In this document: one piece after another, positions 7,757 to 15,460 of the stretch
How positions within the stretch are numbered: the first letter of the stretch is position 1
Layout of the letters: the number at the start of each line of letters is the position of its first letter
Source: an uncultured bacterium
Lineage (GTDB): Bacteria; Pseudomonadota; Alphaproteobacteria; Sphingomonadales; Sphingomonadaceae
Assembly (NCBI GenBank): GCA_903884945.1
Contig: CAISGR010000063.1
Span: forward strand, 1 to 35,802
Direction of reading: 5' to 3'
DNA length: 35,802 nt
Position numbers and translations under genes: made by a program
The notes under the pieces: model-generated
What the model was told of the DNA's origin: nothing
Databases searched by the model: none
What the model saw: the letters and a program-made list of their open reading frames with translations, nothing else

Positions 7757-7774
7757 ATATCCACATTATCCACA
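7757..7774 (+). other. two tandem DnaA-box-like 9-mers
   Basis: ATATCCACA (7757-7765) abuts a perfect DnaA box TTATCCACA (7766-7774). The first differs from the consensus only at position 1. GANTC methylation sites are close by (7655, 7804, 7810). Two boxes are too few for an origin, and neither dnaA nor hemE is in the window, so DnaA-dependent gene control is the more likely meaning. Confidence 0.5.
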
Positions 7775-7789
7775 GATGGTCGCCGTCGT

Positions 7790-8340
7790 TTGACCCTTTG
7801 CACGACTCGGATTCGATGACACCTTCGTGACTGTAAGGAGACGGTGCGGTGGCGAGAAATCGCCGAAACACAAGTCACTTACGTCAGGAGATCGAACAGG
7901 TGCCGCAAGGAAACCATTCGGGATCAGGGCGGAATATCGGATGTTGCAGGAAAACCCGCCGGCGCGAAAGCGAAGGCTTGGCGGACAGGCAGCTGCGATG
8001 TTCCAGGCGTCCTCCCCCGTCCCCGCGACAAGGAAGGGCGTTGGCCGTGAAGGCCGGATGCGCGCCACCCGTCACCGGGTGGAAGGTCGGTCCGGAAATA
8101 GGGGCCGAGGCAAGGCTGTCGGGTTTCGGCCCGAACGCTGCGCTGGCCGCCGAGGCTGGGGCGTTGAGGCCCGCAAGGGTATCGCGCCCCGCCCCGGTGA
8201 CCGAAATGCGAAGCCTGATGCCGCTCGCGGCATGGGTGGAGCAGGCCGCCGAAACCAGAAGGCGCGGGCTTCTCCTCGGAGAGGCCGAGCGGATCGAAGT
8301 CCGGCGACAGGGGGTCGGCAGCAATGCCGGCCCCCATTTT
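7790..8340 (+). other. gene-free stretch with signals of an unannotated transcript
   Basis: From 7627 to 8453 I see no convincing gene. Open frames exist on both strands, but they are rich in rare codons (AGG, AGA, ATA), arginine and proline and resemble no family. The stretch does hold ordered signals on the plus strand: TTGACC at 7790 with TTCGAT 16 bases on, a textbook AAGGAGA at 7835-7841 seven bases before a GTG, a GGCGA-GAAA-TCGCC hairpin at 7851-7864, a 7-bp hairpin at 8065-8082 and an intrinsic terminator at 8310-8340. The frame opened by the GTG at 7849 runs through the terminator, so it is unlikely to be a normal protein gene. A structured noncoding RNA or a decayed gene are the alternatives. 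Confidence 0.35.
8310..8340 (+). terminator. intrinsic terminator of an unidentified plus-strand transcript
   Basis: A 10-bp stem (8310-8319 with 8326-8335, one G-T pair) with a six-base loop is followed by ATTTT (8336-8340). No recognised plus-strand gene ends here, and the nearest minus-strand stop (ribF, 8454) is over 110 bases away. On the minus strand the hairpin would lack a T-run. Confidence 0.65.
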
Positions 8341-8453
8341 GCGTGCGCAGGCCTCCGCGGAGTGTGCGCTCGCTTGAGCCCTGCGCGGGCCTGACTTGCT
8401 TCTCCCTTAGGAACGATGCGGCCCGCGCAGGCATGGCGCGCCGACCGGGCGGC

Positions 8454-9381
8454 TCATCGGTCGGCGAGGACTTCCCGCGCCCGCGCGCAATCCTTCTCCA
8501 TCTGCTCCGACAGCGCCTCGAGCGAATCGAAGCGCGCCTCCGGCCGCAGATAGTCGATCAGGTCGACCTCGACTGACTGGTTATAGAGGTCGCCCGAGAA
8601 ATCGAAGAAGAAGGGTTCGAGCAATTCCCGCGGCGGATCGAAGCTGGGCCGGATGCCGAGATTGGCGGCGCCGTCCAGCACGCGCCCGTCGCGCAGGTGC
8701 CCGCGAACCGCGTAGATGCCATAGGCTGGGCGCAGATAATTGCCGAGATCGATGTTGGCGGTGGGATAGCCGATCGCGCGGCCGATCTTGTCGCCATGTT
8801 GCACCACACCCTCGATCGCAAACGGGCGGCTGAGGAGTCGCGCCGCGCCGCGCGGATCGCCCGCGACCAGCAGGTCGCGGATCCGGCTGGAGGAAATCTC
8901 CTCGCCGTCGAGCGTCACCGGGGCGACGGTATCCACCGAAAAGCCGTTCTTCGCGCCGAGATCGGCCAGGATGTCGACATTGCCGCCACGAGCCTTGCCG
9001 AAGGTGAAATCCTCGCCCGTCACGACTCCGCCGGCACCGATCTTGTCGAGCAGGCGATCGGCGACGAATTCCAGCGCGGTCAGCGCGGCAAGCCCTGCAT
9101 CGAAGCGGAAGACGATCATCGCGTCCGCGCCCGCGGCCGCGAACAGGCGCTCGCGCTGGTCGAGCGTAGTCAGGCGGAAGGGGGCGGCGTCCGGCTTGAA
9201 ATGGCGCACCGGGTGCGGATCGAAGGTGGCGACCAGCGCCGGACGGCCTTCCGCGCGCGCGCTCGACCGCTCGGCCGACCACCGCCTGATGCCCCTTGTG
9301 GAACCCATCAAAATTCCCCAGCGCGACGATCCCGCCCCGAAACTCGGAAGGAACCATCGAGCCGCCGTCTAGCCGCTCCAT
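8454..9381 (-). CDS. ribF: riboflavin kinase / FAD synthetase, interrupted by an apparent frameshift
   Basis: RibF phosphorylates riboflavin to FMN and adenylylates FMN to FAD. The N terminus (GGIVALGNFDGFHKGHQAVV, containing the nucleotidyltransferase GNFDG and HxGH motifs) reads from 9381 to about 9262. The rest reads in a different frame: ALVATFDPHPVRHF, then VTGEDFTFGKARGG, SSSRIRDLL and the riboflavin-kinase domain with GRAIGYPTANI and AANLGIRPSF, ending at 8454. The switch falls at an alternating CG tract (9252-9262); two extra bases there would restore one frame of about 309 residues, the normal RibF length. Because RibF is normally essential and both halves look intact, a sequencing or assembly error is the simplest reading; a true mutation is possible. 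An in-frame ATG at 9357 is an alternative start. Confidence 0.9.
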
Positions 9382-9413
9382 GGGGCGCCTATAGGGAGGG
9401 AGGGAAGGGTGCG

Positions 9414-10580
9414 CTAGCCTCGCGGCGCGATACCGTCGCGCAATACGCGCAGGACGTTACCGCCCATTACCTTTGCAATGTCGGCATCGGAGAAGCCGCG
9501 ATCGATCAGCGCCTGGGTGACGGCAGCAAGCTGGCTCGAATCGAAGCCGGTCGTCACCGCCCCGTCGAAATCCGAACCAAGCCCGACATGGTCGATCCCG
9601 ACGAGATCGCGGACATGCGCGATGGCGGCCGCGGCACCTTCGGGTTTCGTGGTACAGATCGCGGCGTCCCAATAGCCGATGCCGATCACCCCGCCGGTCC
9701 GGGCGATGCCGCGAATCTCGTCGTCGGTGAGGTTACGGTTGACCTTGCACGTTGCCTGGACGCCGCCATGGCTGGCCACGATCGGGCGCCTCGCCATGGC
9801 GATCACCTGGGCGATGGTCGCGTGGCTCGAATGCGCGACGTCGACGATCATGCCGAGCGTCTCCATCCGGCGCACGACCTGCACTCCCAGTGGCGTCAGG
9901 CCGCCCTTGGCTTCGCCGTGCATCGAGCCGGCGACGTCATTGTCGAAGAAATGCGCGAGCCCGGCCATGCGGAAGCCGGCATCATGCAGCCGGTCGAGAT
10001 TGGCCAGCTTGCCCTCGAGGTCCTGCAGCCCCTCGATCGACAGCATGGCGCCGACCACTTTTCGGCCATGCGCTCGATCGGCGAGCAGGCGATCGAGATC
10101 GGCCGGAGTGCCGATCAGTCGCAGTTGACCGTTGGATGCGGCGGCGGCGCGCTCGAGTTTGGTGGCGTGCCACAGCGACCGTTCGAGCAGCGAACCCCAG
10201 GTGCGTGGCGGCTGGAGATCGGCGATCGCCAATGTCGTGATATTGTCGGTGTCGGCCGAATTGGCCTCGTAATTCTGGCCCTTCGGCGTCTTGGTCACTG
10301 ACGAGAAGACCTGCAGCGCATAATTGCCCGCAAGCAGGCGCGGCAGATCGACCTGGCCGCGGGTCGATCGGTCAAGCAGGCTGCGCTTCCACAACAGGGT
10401 ATCGGCATGCATGTCCGCGATCTGGAGCGCCGCGTGCAGCGCCCTCGCGCGCGGCGTGATTTTCAGGGGGACAGGGTCGACCTTGTTCATCGACTTCTCG
10501 ACGATGGCCGGGGCGAAGAGAAAGAAGGCGATTGCGACGATCAGGAGCAGGGCGAGAAGCCGCCAGAGCCAAGTACGCAT
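9414..10580 (-). CDS. membrane-anchored M19 dipeptidase
   Basis: A 388-residue zinc dipeptidase of the renal-dipeptidase (M19) family. Residues ~4-24 form a membrane anchor with no obvious cleavage site, so the enzyme probably sits on the periplasmic face of the inner membrane. Zinc-site motifs are present: DMHADTLL (His58, Asp60), AMLSIEG (bridging Glu), DVAHSSH (His), and the C-terminal GLGSDFDGAV. Members hydrolyse dipeptides, including those with D-residues; the exact substrate is not evident. The gene is on the same strand as folA upstream and ribF downstream, with a 115-base spacer containing palindromes towards folA. Family assignment is firm. Confidence 0.93.
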   Translation of the reverse strand: MRTWLWRLLALLLIVAIAFFLFAPAIVEKSMNKVDPVPLKITPRARALHAALQIADMHADTLLWKRSLLDRSTRGQVDLPRLLAGNYALQVFSSVTKTPKGQNYEANSADTDNITTLAIADLQPPRTWGSLLERSLWHATKLERAAAASNGQLRLIGTPADLDRLLADRAHGRKVVGAMLSIEGLQDLEGKLANLDRLHDAGFRMAGLAHFFDNDVAGSMHGEAKGGLTPLGVQVVRRMETLGMIVDVAHSSHATIAQVIAMARRPIVASHGGVQATCKVNRNLTDDEIRGIARTGGVIGIGYWDAAICTTKPEGAAAAIAHVRDLVGIDHVGLGSDFDGAVTTGFDSSQLAAVTQALIDRGFSDADIAKVMGGNVLRVLRDGIAPRG

Positions 10581-10598
10581 CGTCTATCCCCCACCGTC

Positions 10599-10683
10599 AT
10601 GCCGGACCTCTTTCGGCATCCGCGGCGCCGAGAGTCCAGTTGGCGGATTTATGCGGGACCATGGAGCCCGGGACAAGCCCGGG
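10599..10683. repeat. intergenic palindromic element
   Basis: Between the dipeptidase and folA lie two hairpins: ATGCCG/CGGCAT (10599-10619) and CCCGGG/CCCGGG around ACAAG (10667-10683). The wording resembles the short dispersed palindromes (CGTCATGCCGGAC..., CCCGGGACAAGCCCGGG) often found in sphingomonad and other alphaproteobacterial intergenic regions. Copies elsewhere in the genome cannot be checked here. Confidence 0.5.
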
Positions 10684-10695
10684 TTGCCGAATGTC

Positions 10696-11386
<691 letters not shown>

Positions 11387-11409
11387 CGCGCTTCTCCCTC
11401 GCTTGTGTC

Positions 11410-11425
11410 GATTACACATGTAATC
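11410..11425. promoter_or_regulatory. perfect palindrome with CopY/BlaI-type TACA-N2-TGTA core
   Basis: GATTACA and TGTAATC arms flank a CA spacer. The inner TACACATGTA fits the TACAnnTGTA box bound by CopY/BlaI/MecI-family repressors. It lies 23 bases before the small secreted protein start and about 127 bases before the tail-sheath start, so it could control either. No such regulator is encoded in the window. Confidence 0.5.
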
Positions 11426-11551
11426 ATTCGGCTGAACGCGGGCTTAATCGAGGCCCAGCGCCCGATCGAACCACTTGGTCCAGCTTGGGGGCATCCTTCG
11501 TTTGCGCAGGCGAAGCAGCCTGATAGCCTTGTTTCGCATGGGAGAGTTGAG

Positions 11552-12814
11552 ATGAGTGCGAAGCAGCGGCGGACCCCTGGCGTCTATGTCAGCGACCTTC
11601 GGGCGCTCCCGACGGCCGTCGCCGGCGTAGCCACCTCGATCCCCGTCTTTATCGGCTATACCGAGAAGGTTCCTGAGACAGCGAGCCGACCGATCGCCAA
11701 CCTGGCGATCGGAATCGACTCGGTTGCGCAATTCGAGGGGCGGTTCGGCGCGCGGGCTGACGGCGATCCTGCCGGGATGACGCCGATCCTGTATGAAAGC
11801 CTCGAACTGTTCTTCGCCAATGGCGGGATGCGATGCTACATCGTTTCCGTTGGCAGCTTTGCAGACTTTGCCGCTGATCTGGAAGGCGGGGCGGGCCTGC
11901 GTCCCGATCGGTTGCAGGCGGGCCTGAGGGCGACGAGGATGCAGTCAGGCCCCACCTTGCTGCTGGCGCCGGACGCGCTGGCGATGGTCGAGAGTGATTA
12001 TCTCGAGTTTGCCTGCTCGATGATTTGGCAAGCCGCCCGGCTGGGCGATCGCTTCGCCATCGTCGACGTTCCCGGCGGCGGCGACCCCGCAAATGATGCG
12101 CCGGACCGGATTGCGGCCGTCATCGAGCGCTTTCGCAAGGGCATCGAGCCGGCGGGCGCCGCGAAGAGCTATGGCGCAGCCTATTTCCCCTATCTGGTCA
12201 CCACAGCAGCCGGTGGCCGGCGGCGGATGCCCGCTTCACCGGTCATCGCCGGGACCTATGCCGCGAGCGACAATCTCAACGGTGTCTGGTCGGCACCGGT
12301 CGATCGCCCGCTGGAAATGATCGAAGGGGTCGTGATCGCGATCGGCGATGCGGAGCAGGGCGGGATGAACATTCCCTTCGATGGTGTGGCCGTGAATGCG
12401 GTACGCGCCTTTCCCGATCGCGGCGTCGTCGTGTGGGGCGCGCGGACCTTCGATGGCGGCAGTGAGGATTTCCGCTACGTCCAGGTTCGGCGGACGCTTA
12501 TCTATATCGAGCAGTCGATCAAGACCGCACTGGCGCAGTTCGCCTTTGCGAACAACGATGCACCGACCTGGGCCGCCGTTACTGCGATGGTTTCGGCATT
12601 CCTGACCGATTTGTGGGCGGGCGGGGCGCTTCTGGGCGCCAAAGCGTCGGACGCGTTCATCGTCAGTTGCGGACGCGAGGCGACGATGAATGGCCTCGAT
12701 ATCCTGAACGGTATCCTGCGGGTTCGGATTGCGGTGCAGATGATCCATCCGGCGGAGTTCGTCCGCCTGGAACTGGAACAGAAAATGGCCGTCAGACCGC
12801 AACCGGCGCTTTGA
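11552..12814 (+). CDS. orphan contractile tail sheath protein (eCIS-like)
   Basis: A 420-residue protein matching the contractile tail sheath family. The N terminus [20 protein letters not shown] and following [12 protein letters not shown], then [22 protein letters not shown], match the style of sheath proteins from extracellular contractile injection systems rather than typical phage. The C-terminal sheath domain is complete: [52 protein letters not shown] and [14 protein letters not shown]. The ATG at 11552 follows GGAGAG. Sheath subunits polymerise around a tube and contract to drive it into a target, and need tube, baseplate and ATPase partners; none is encoded within the window. The 3' end overlaps the convergent thyA by 23 bases. 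It may be a remnant, a subunit supplied in trans, or a repurposed protein. Confidence 0.88.
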   Translation: MSAKQRRTPGVYVSDLRALPTAVAGVATSIPVFIGYTEKVPETASRPIANLAIGIDSVAQFEGRFGARADGDPAGMTPILYESLELFFANGGMRCYIVSVGSFADFAADLEGGAGLRPDRLQAGLRATRMQSGPTLLLAPDALAMVESDYLEFACSMIWQAARLGDRFAIVDVPGGGDPANDAPDRIAAVIERFRKGIEPAGAAKSYGAAYFPYLVTTAAGGRRRMPASPVIAGTYAASDNLNGVWSAPVDRPLEMIEGVVIAIGDAEQGGMNIPFDGVAVNAVRAFPDRGVVVWGARTFDGGSEDFRYVQVRRTLIYIEQSIKTALAQFAFANNDAPTWAAVTAMVSAFLTDLWAGGALLGAKASDAFIVSCGREATMNGLDILNGILRVRIAVQMIHPAEFVRLELEQKMAVRPQPAL

Positions 12815-13586
12815 TATGGGCTTGCGCCTCGTAGCCGATCAGGCGGAAATCCTCATAGTCATAGCCTTGGATCGTCGCCGGCCTACGCAGGATTTCGAGA
12901 CGGGGTAGCGGCCCGGGCGCGCGCGTGAGCTGCTCTTGCGCCTGGTCGAGGTGGTTCGAATAGAGGTGGCAATCGCCGCCCGTCCAGATGAAGTCGCCCA
13001 CTTCCAGGTCGCATTGCTGCGCGAGGATATGCGTCAGCAGCGCATAGCTCGCGATGTTGAACGGCACGCCGAGGAAGATATCCGCCGAGCGCTGATAGAG
13101 TTGCAGGCTGAGCTTGCCATTGGCGACATGGGTCTGGAACAGGCAGTGGCAGGGCGCGAGCGCCATGGCATGGAGGTCGCCCGGGTTCCATGCGCTGACG
13201 ATCTGGCGACGCGAGGCGGGATTGTTCCTGATCTGATCGATCAGACCGGCGATCTGATCGATATGGCGGCCGTCCGCGGTCTCCCAGTCCCGCCATTGCT
13301 TGCCATAAACCGGGCCGAGTTCGCCCGTCTCGTCGGCCCACTCGTCCCAGATGGTCACCTTGCGATCCCGCAGCCACTGGACATTGGTGTCGCCGCGGAG
13401 GAACCAGAGCAACTCGACGATGATCGAGCGCAGATGCAGCTTCTTGGTGGTCAGGACGGGAAAGCCCTGCGCCAGATCGAATCGCATCTGGTGGCCGAAC
13501 ACCGACAGGGTGCCGGTGCCGGTGCGGTCCATCTGTTCGGCGCCCGAGGCGAGCACATGGCGCATGAGATCGAGATAGGGTTGCAT
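12792..13586 (-). CDS. thyA: thymidylate synthase
   Basis: ThyA methylates dUMP to dTMP using methylene-tetrahydrofolate. At 264 residues it has exactly the E. coli length and the same numbering: catalytic Cys146 in [11 protein letters not shown]. Other signatures are [38 protein letters not shown], the phosphate-binding [11 protein letters not shown], and the dUMP-binding [17 protein letters not shown], with the conserved C-terminal IKAPVAV. It is on the same strand as folA, and the two are often neighbours because FolA recycles ThyA's cofactor; here about 1.6 kb with two other genes intervenes. Its last 23 bases overlap the 3' end of the sheath gene on the opposite strand. Confidence 0.97.
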   Translation of the reverse strand: MQPYLDLMRHVLASGAEQMDRTGTGTLSVFGHQMRFDLAQGFPVLTTKKLHLRSIIVELLWFLRGDTNVQWLRDRKVTIWDEWADETGELGPVYGKQWRDWETADGRHIDQIAGLIDQIRNNPASRRQIVSAWNPGDLHAMALAPCHCLFQTHVANGKLSLQLYQRSADIFLGVPFNIASYALLTHILAQQCDLEVGDFIWTGGDCHLYSNHLDQAQEQLTRAPGPLPRLEILRRPATIQGYDYEDFRLIGYEAQAHIKAPVAV

Positions 13587-13710
13587 GGCATCGGGATAGC
13601 GCGGGCAGGACGGTGCGCAAAGGGGGCGTGAGGCAAAGGCCCGGCAGCCATTTGCCGCCTCGTCGACTTTATGGCGAAGCGGATGGCGATCACCCGCTCA
13701 CGCCTTTGTC

Positions 13711-14604
13711 TCAGTGCTGCGCGGCCATCACCGGTGCGACCATCCCCGCGCTGGCCAGTTCCCGCTCGGCCTGGGTGAAGCCATAGGCGGGCACGATCTC
13801 GGCTGAGCGGTCCGATATCTCTTCCCACCGGCGGATCCCCTGTTCGCCGGCGTCCTCGCCGGACCCGATATGGCAGCCCGTGGTGAGCGTGATGTGCGCG
13901 CGCGCGAAGTGACCGGCGCCGGCACACAGGATCGCGCGGGTCGGCGCTTCCTCCCCGGCCAGGGTAAGCAAGGCGGGGCTCACCAAGGCTGGGTCGAGCA
14001 GGTCGAGGCTGGTGTCGGAAAGCACGCCGTGTGTCATCTGCGTCGCGGCGGTCGGGGCGAGGCAGTTGACCCGGATGCCATATTTCTCCCCCTCAAGGGC
14101 GAGCGTTTGCATGAGGCCGACCAGCGCCATCTTGGCAGCGCCGTAATTCGCCTGACCGAAATTGCCGTAAAGGCCCGACGAGGAGGTCGTCATGACGATC
14201 CGGCCGTAGCGCTGCTCCCGCATGATTTCCCACACCGCCTTGGAACAGACTGCCGCGCCCATCAGGTGAACGTCGATCACCAATCGGAAGTCGTCGAGGC
14301 TCATTTTCGCAAAGCTCCGGTCGCGGAGCACGCCGGCGTTATTGACCAGGATGTCGATCTGGCCCCATCGATCCATCGTCTGGCGAACCATGTCGGCGAC
14401 GCCATTCTCATCGGTAACCGATGCCGTGAAGGCAAGCGCTTCGCCCCCCGCCGCTGCTATTTCCGCGGCGACGCGATCGGCCGCCTCCTGCCCGAGATCG
14501 TTGATCACGACCCGCGCGCCCTTGCGCGCGAGATACAGCGCGTGGGCGCGGCCCAGCCCGCCTCCGGCGCCCGTGACGATCGCAACCCGCCCCTCGAGTG
14601 GCAT
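13711..14604 (-). CDS. short-chain dehydrogenase/reductase, MFE-2-like
   Basis: A 297-residue classical SDR using NAD(P)(H). The Rossmann motif TGAGGGLG (residues 11-18), the NNAG motif (88-91), a Ser cluster at 141-143 and the YxxxK pair Tyr154/Lys158 are all present. The wording VLRDRSFAKMSLDDFRLVIDVHL closely resembles the dehydrogenase domain of peroxisomal multifunctional enzyme type 2, so oxidation of a 3-hydroxyacyl-CoA or a similar secondary alcohol is plausible. The ATG at 14604 is chosen because AGGAGA lies eight bases before it; an upstream ATG at 14643 lacks this. It lies 107 bases downstream of the TetR gene on the same strand, with an inverted repeat in between, and probably belongs to the same catabolic regulon. 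Confidence 0.9.
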   Translation of the reverse strand: MPLEGRVAIVTGAGGGLGRAHALYLARKGARVVINDLGQEAADRVAAEIAAAGGEALAFTASVTDENGVADMVRQTMDRWGQIDILVNNAGVLRDRSFAKMSLDDFRLVIDVHLMGAAVCSKAVWEIMREQRYGRIVMTTSSSGLYGNFGQANYGAAKMALVGLMQTLALEGEKYGIRVNCLAPTAATQMTHGVLSDTSLDLLDPALVSPALLTLAGEEAPTRAILCAGAGHFARAHITLTTGCHIGSGEDAGEQGIRRWEEISDRSAEIVPAYGFTQAERELASAGMVAPVMAAQH

Positions 14605-14656
14605 CTGGTCATTCTCCTCTGGATCGATCCGCTGTGGATTCATGCTCTTATTCGCT

Positions 14657-14681
14657 CGCTAGTTAGTTAATATTGGTAGCG
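14657..14681. promoter_or_regulatory. candidate TetR operator upstream of the SDR gene
   Basis: Arms CGCTA (14657-14661) and TAGCG (14677-14681) flank an AT-rich 15-base centre with a repeated TTAGTTA-type sequence. It sits between the TetR gene and the SDR gene, about 55 bases before the SDR start, in the only AT-rich patch of this area. Short arms keep confidence low. Confidence 0.3.
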
Positions 14682-14711
14682 CTGGGAGCTCTTGATCGCA
14701 ATCCCGTCAGG

Positions 14712-15455
14712 TCAGGGTCGGGCGCGGGTGGCGTGTTCCCGGCAGACGGCAAGAAACCCGGCGGCCATGAATGTCGCCATACGCTCCTTCACCGCGACGA
14801 AATCCTCCGATTTGCAGAGCCCGCCAGAAAGCTTGTCGATCCGCCCCGTGCGCGCCAGGGTCAGCATCAGCGCGCCCGTTACGAAGTGATAGCCCCAGAA
14901 GATGTCCTCCGCGGAGCAATCGGGCAGTGCTTTTTTGAGCAGGTCGATCAGGCGCAGCACGACCGGATCGAAATGCTCGTCCATCAGCTCGGCGCCCCAT
15001 TCAGGGGCGTTGGCGACCTGCGCGCCGAGGGCGGCATAATTTTTCCAGCCTTCGCCGCCCTCGATATAGAGATCGAGATCGGTGTCGAGAAAAGCGCGCA
15101 GGGCGCCCTCGACCGTCGGCTTGCCAGCGGTGGCCGCCTCATATTCGTTGAGCGCCTTCATTCGGCGTTCGCTGGTGACCACTGCGCGCCGGGCGAAAAC
15201 TGCGTCGAACAGTTTCTTCTTATCCTCGAAATAATAGTTGAGCAGCGTGTGGTGGACTCCGACGCGCCCGGCCACATCCTTCAGCGTTACCCCGTACAGG
15301 CCGTGCTTCGAAAAGAGATGTTCGGCGGCGTCGAGTATCTGTTCCATCATCTCAGCGCGCTGCTCCGCCTTGGTGGAGCGTCGGCGAGGCGTAACGTCTT
15401 TGGGCACCAGCAGCCTTTCCGTGTCATCTTCGGCAATGTTGAGCGCTTCACGCAT
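14712..15455 (-). CDS. TetR family transcriptional regulator
   Basis: A 247-residue TetR-type repressor. The DNA-binding domain lies unusually far in, at residues ~35-80, after an N-terminal extension: ILDAAEHLFSKHGLYGVTLKDV followed by AGRVGVHHTLLNYYFEDKKKLFDAV. The C-terminal two thirds are helical and would bind the effector, likely an acyl-CoA or the pathway substrate (inference from the adjoining acyl-CoA ligase). The ATG at 15455 is used; a TTG at 15464 overlapping the ligase stop (TTGA) is an equally plausible coupled start. It ends the run TonB receptor, MFS, esterase, ligase, and is placed to control that operon and the SDR gene downstream. Confidence 0.9.
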   Translation of the reverse strand: MREALNIAEDDTERLLVPKDVTPRRRSTKAEQRAEMMEQILDAAEHLFSKHGLYGVTLKDVAGRVGVHHTLLNYYFEDKKKLFDAVFARRAVVTSERRMKALNEYEAATAGKPTVEGALRAFLDTDLDLYIEGGEGWKNYAALGAQVANAPEWGAELMDEHFDPVVLRLIDLLKKALPDCSAEDIFWGYHFVTGALMLTLARTGRIDKLSGGLCKSEDFVAVKERMATFMAAGFLAVCREHATRARP

Positions 15456-15460
15456 CCTGC

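Noticed and set aside
7757..7774. Chromosomal replication origin
   Set aside because: Only two DnaA boxes, no AT-rich unwinding region and no dnaA, hemE or parAB nearby.
7884..8337. Minus-strand open frames across the gene-free stretch
   Set aside because: Composition looks random, with no start signal or recognisable domain; one begins plausibly (MGAGIAADPLSPDFDPLGLS) but soon degenerates.
7849..8394. Protein gene starting at the GTG with the good Shine-Dalgarno
   Set aside because: The frame runs through the terminator at 8310-8340, is full of rare codons and Arg/Pro, and resembles no family. A short stretch reading TGWKVG recalls 2-keto-4-pentenoate hydratases, but one short match is not enough to call a remnant.
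11552..12814. Prophage
   Set aside because: Only one phage-like gene is present, with no integrase, terminase, capsid or lysis gene, no attachment repeats and no tRNA nearby.
12936..12990. tRNA-like GGTTCGAAT sequence
   Set aside because: It is within the thyA coding sequence and lacks a matching acceptor stem.
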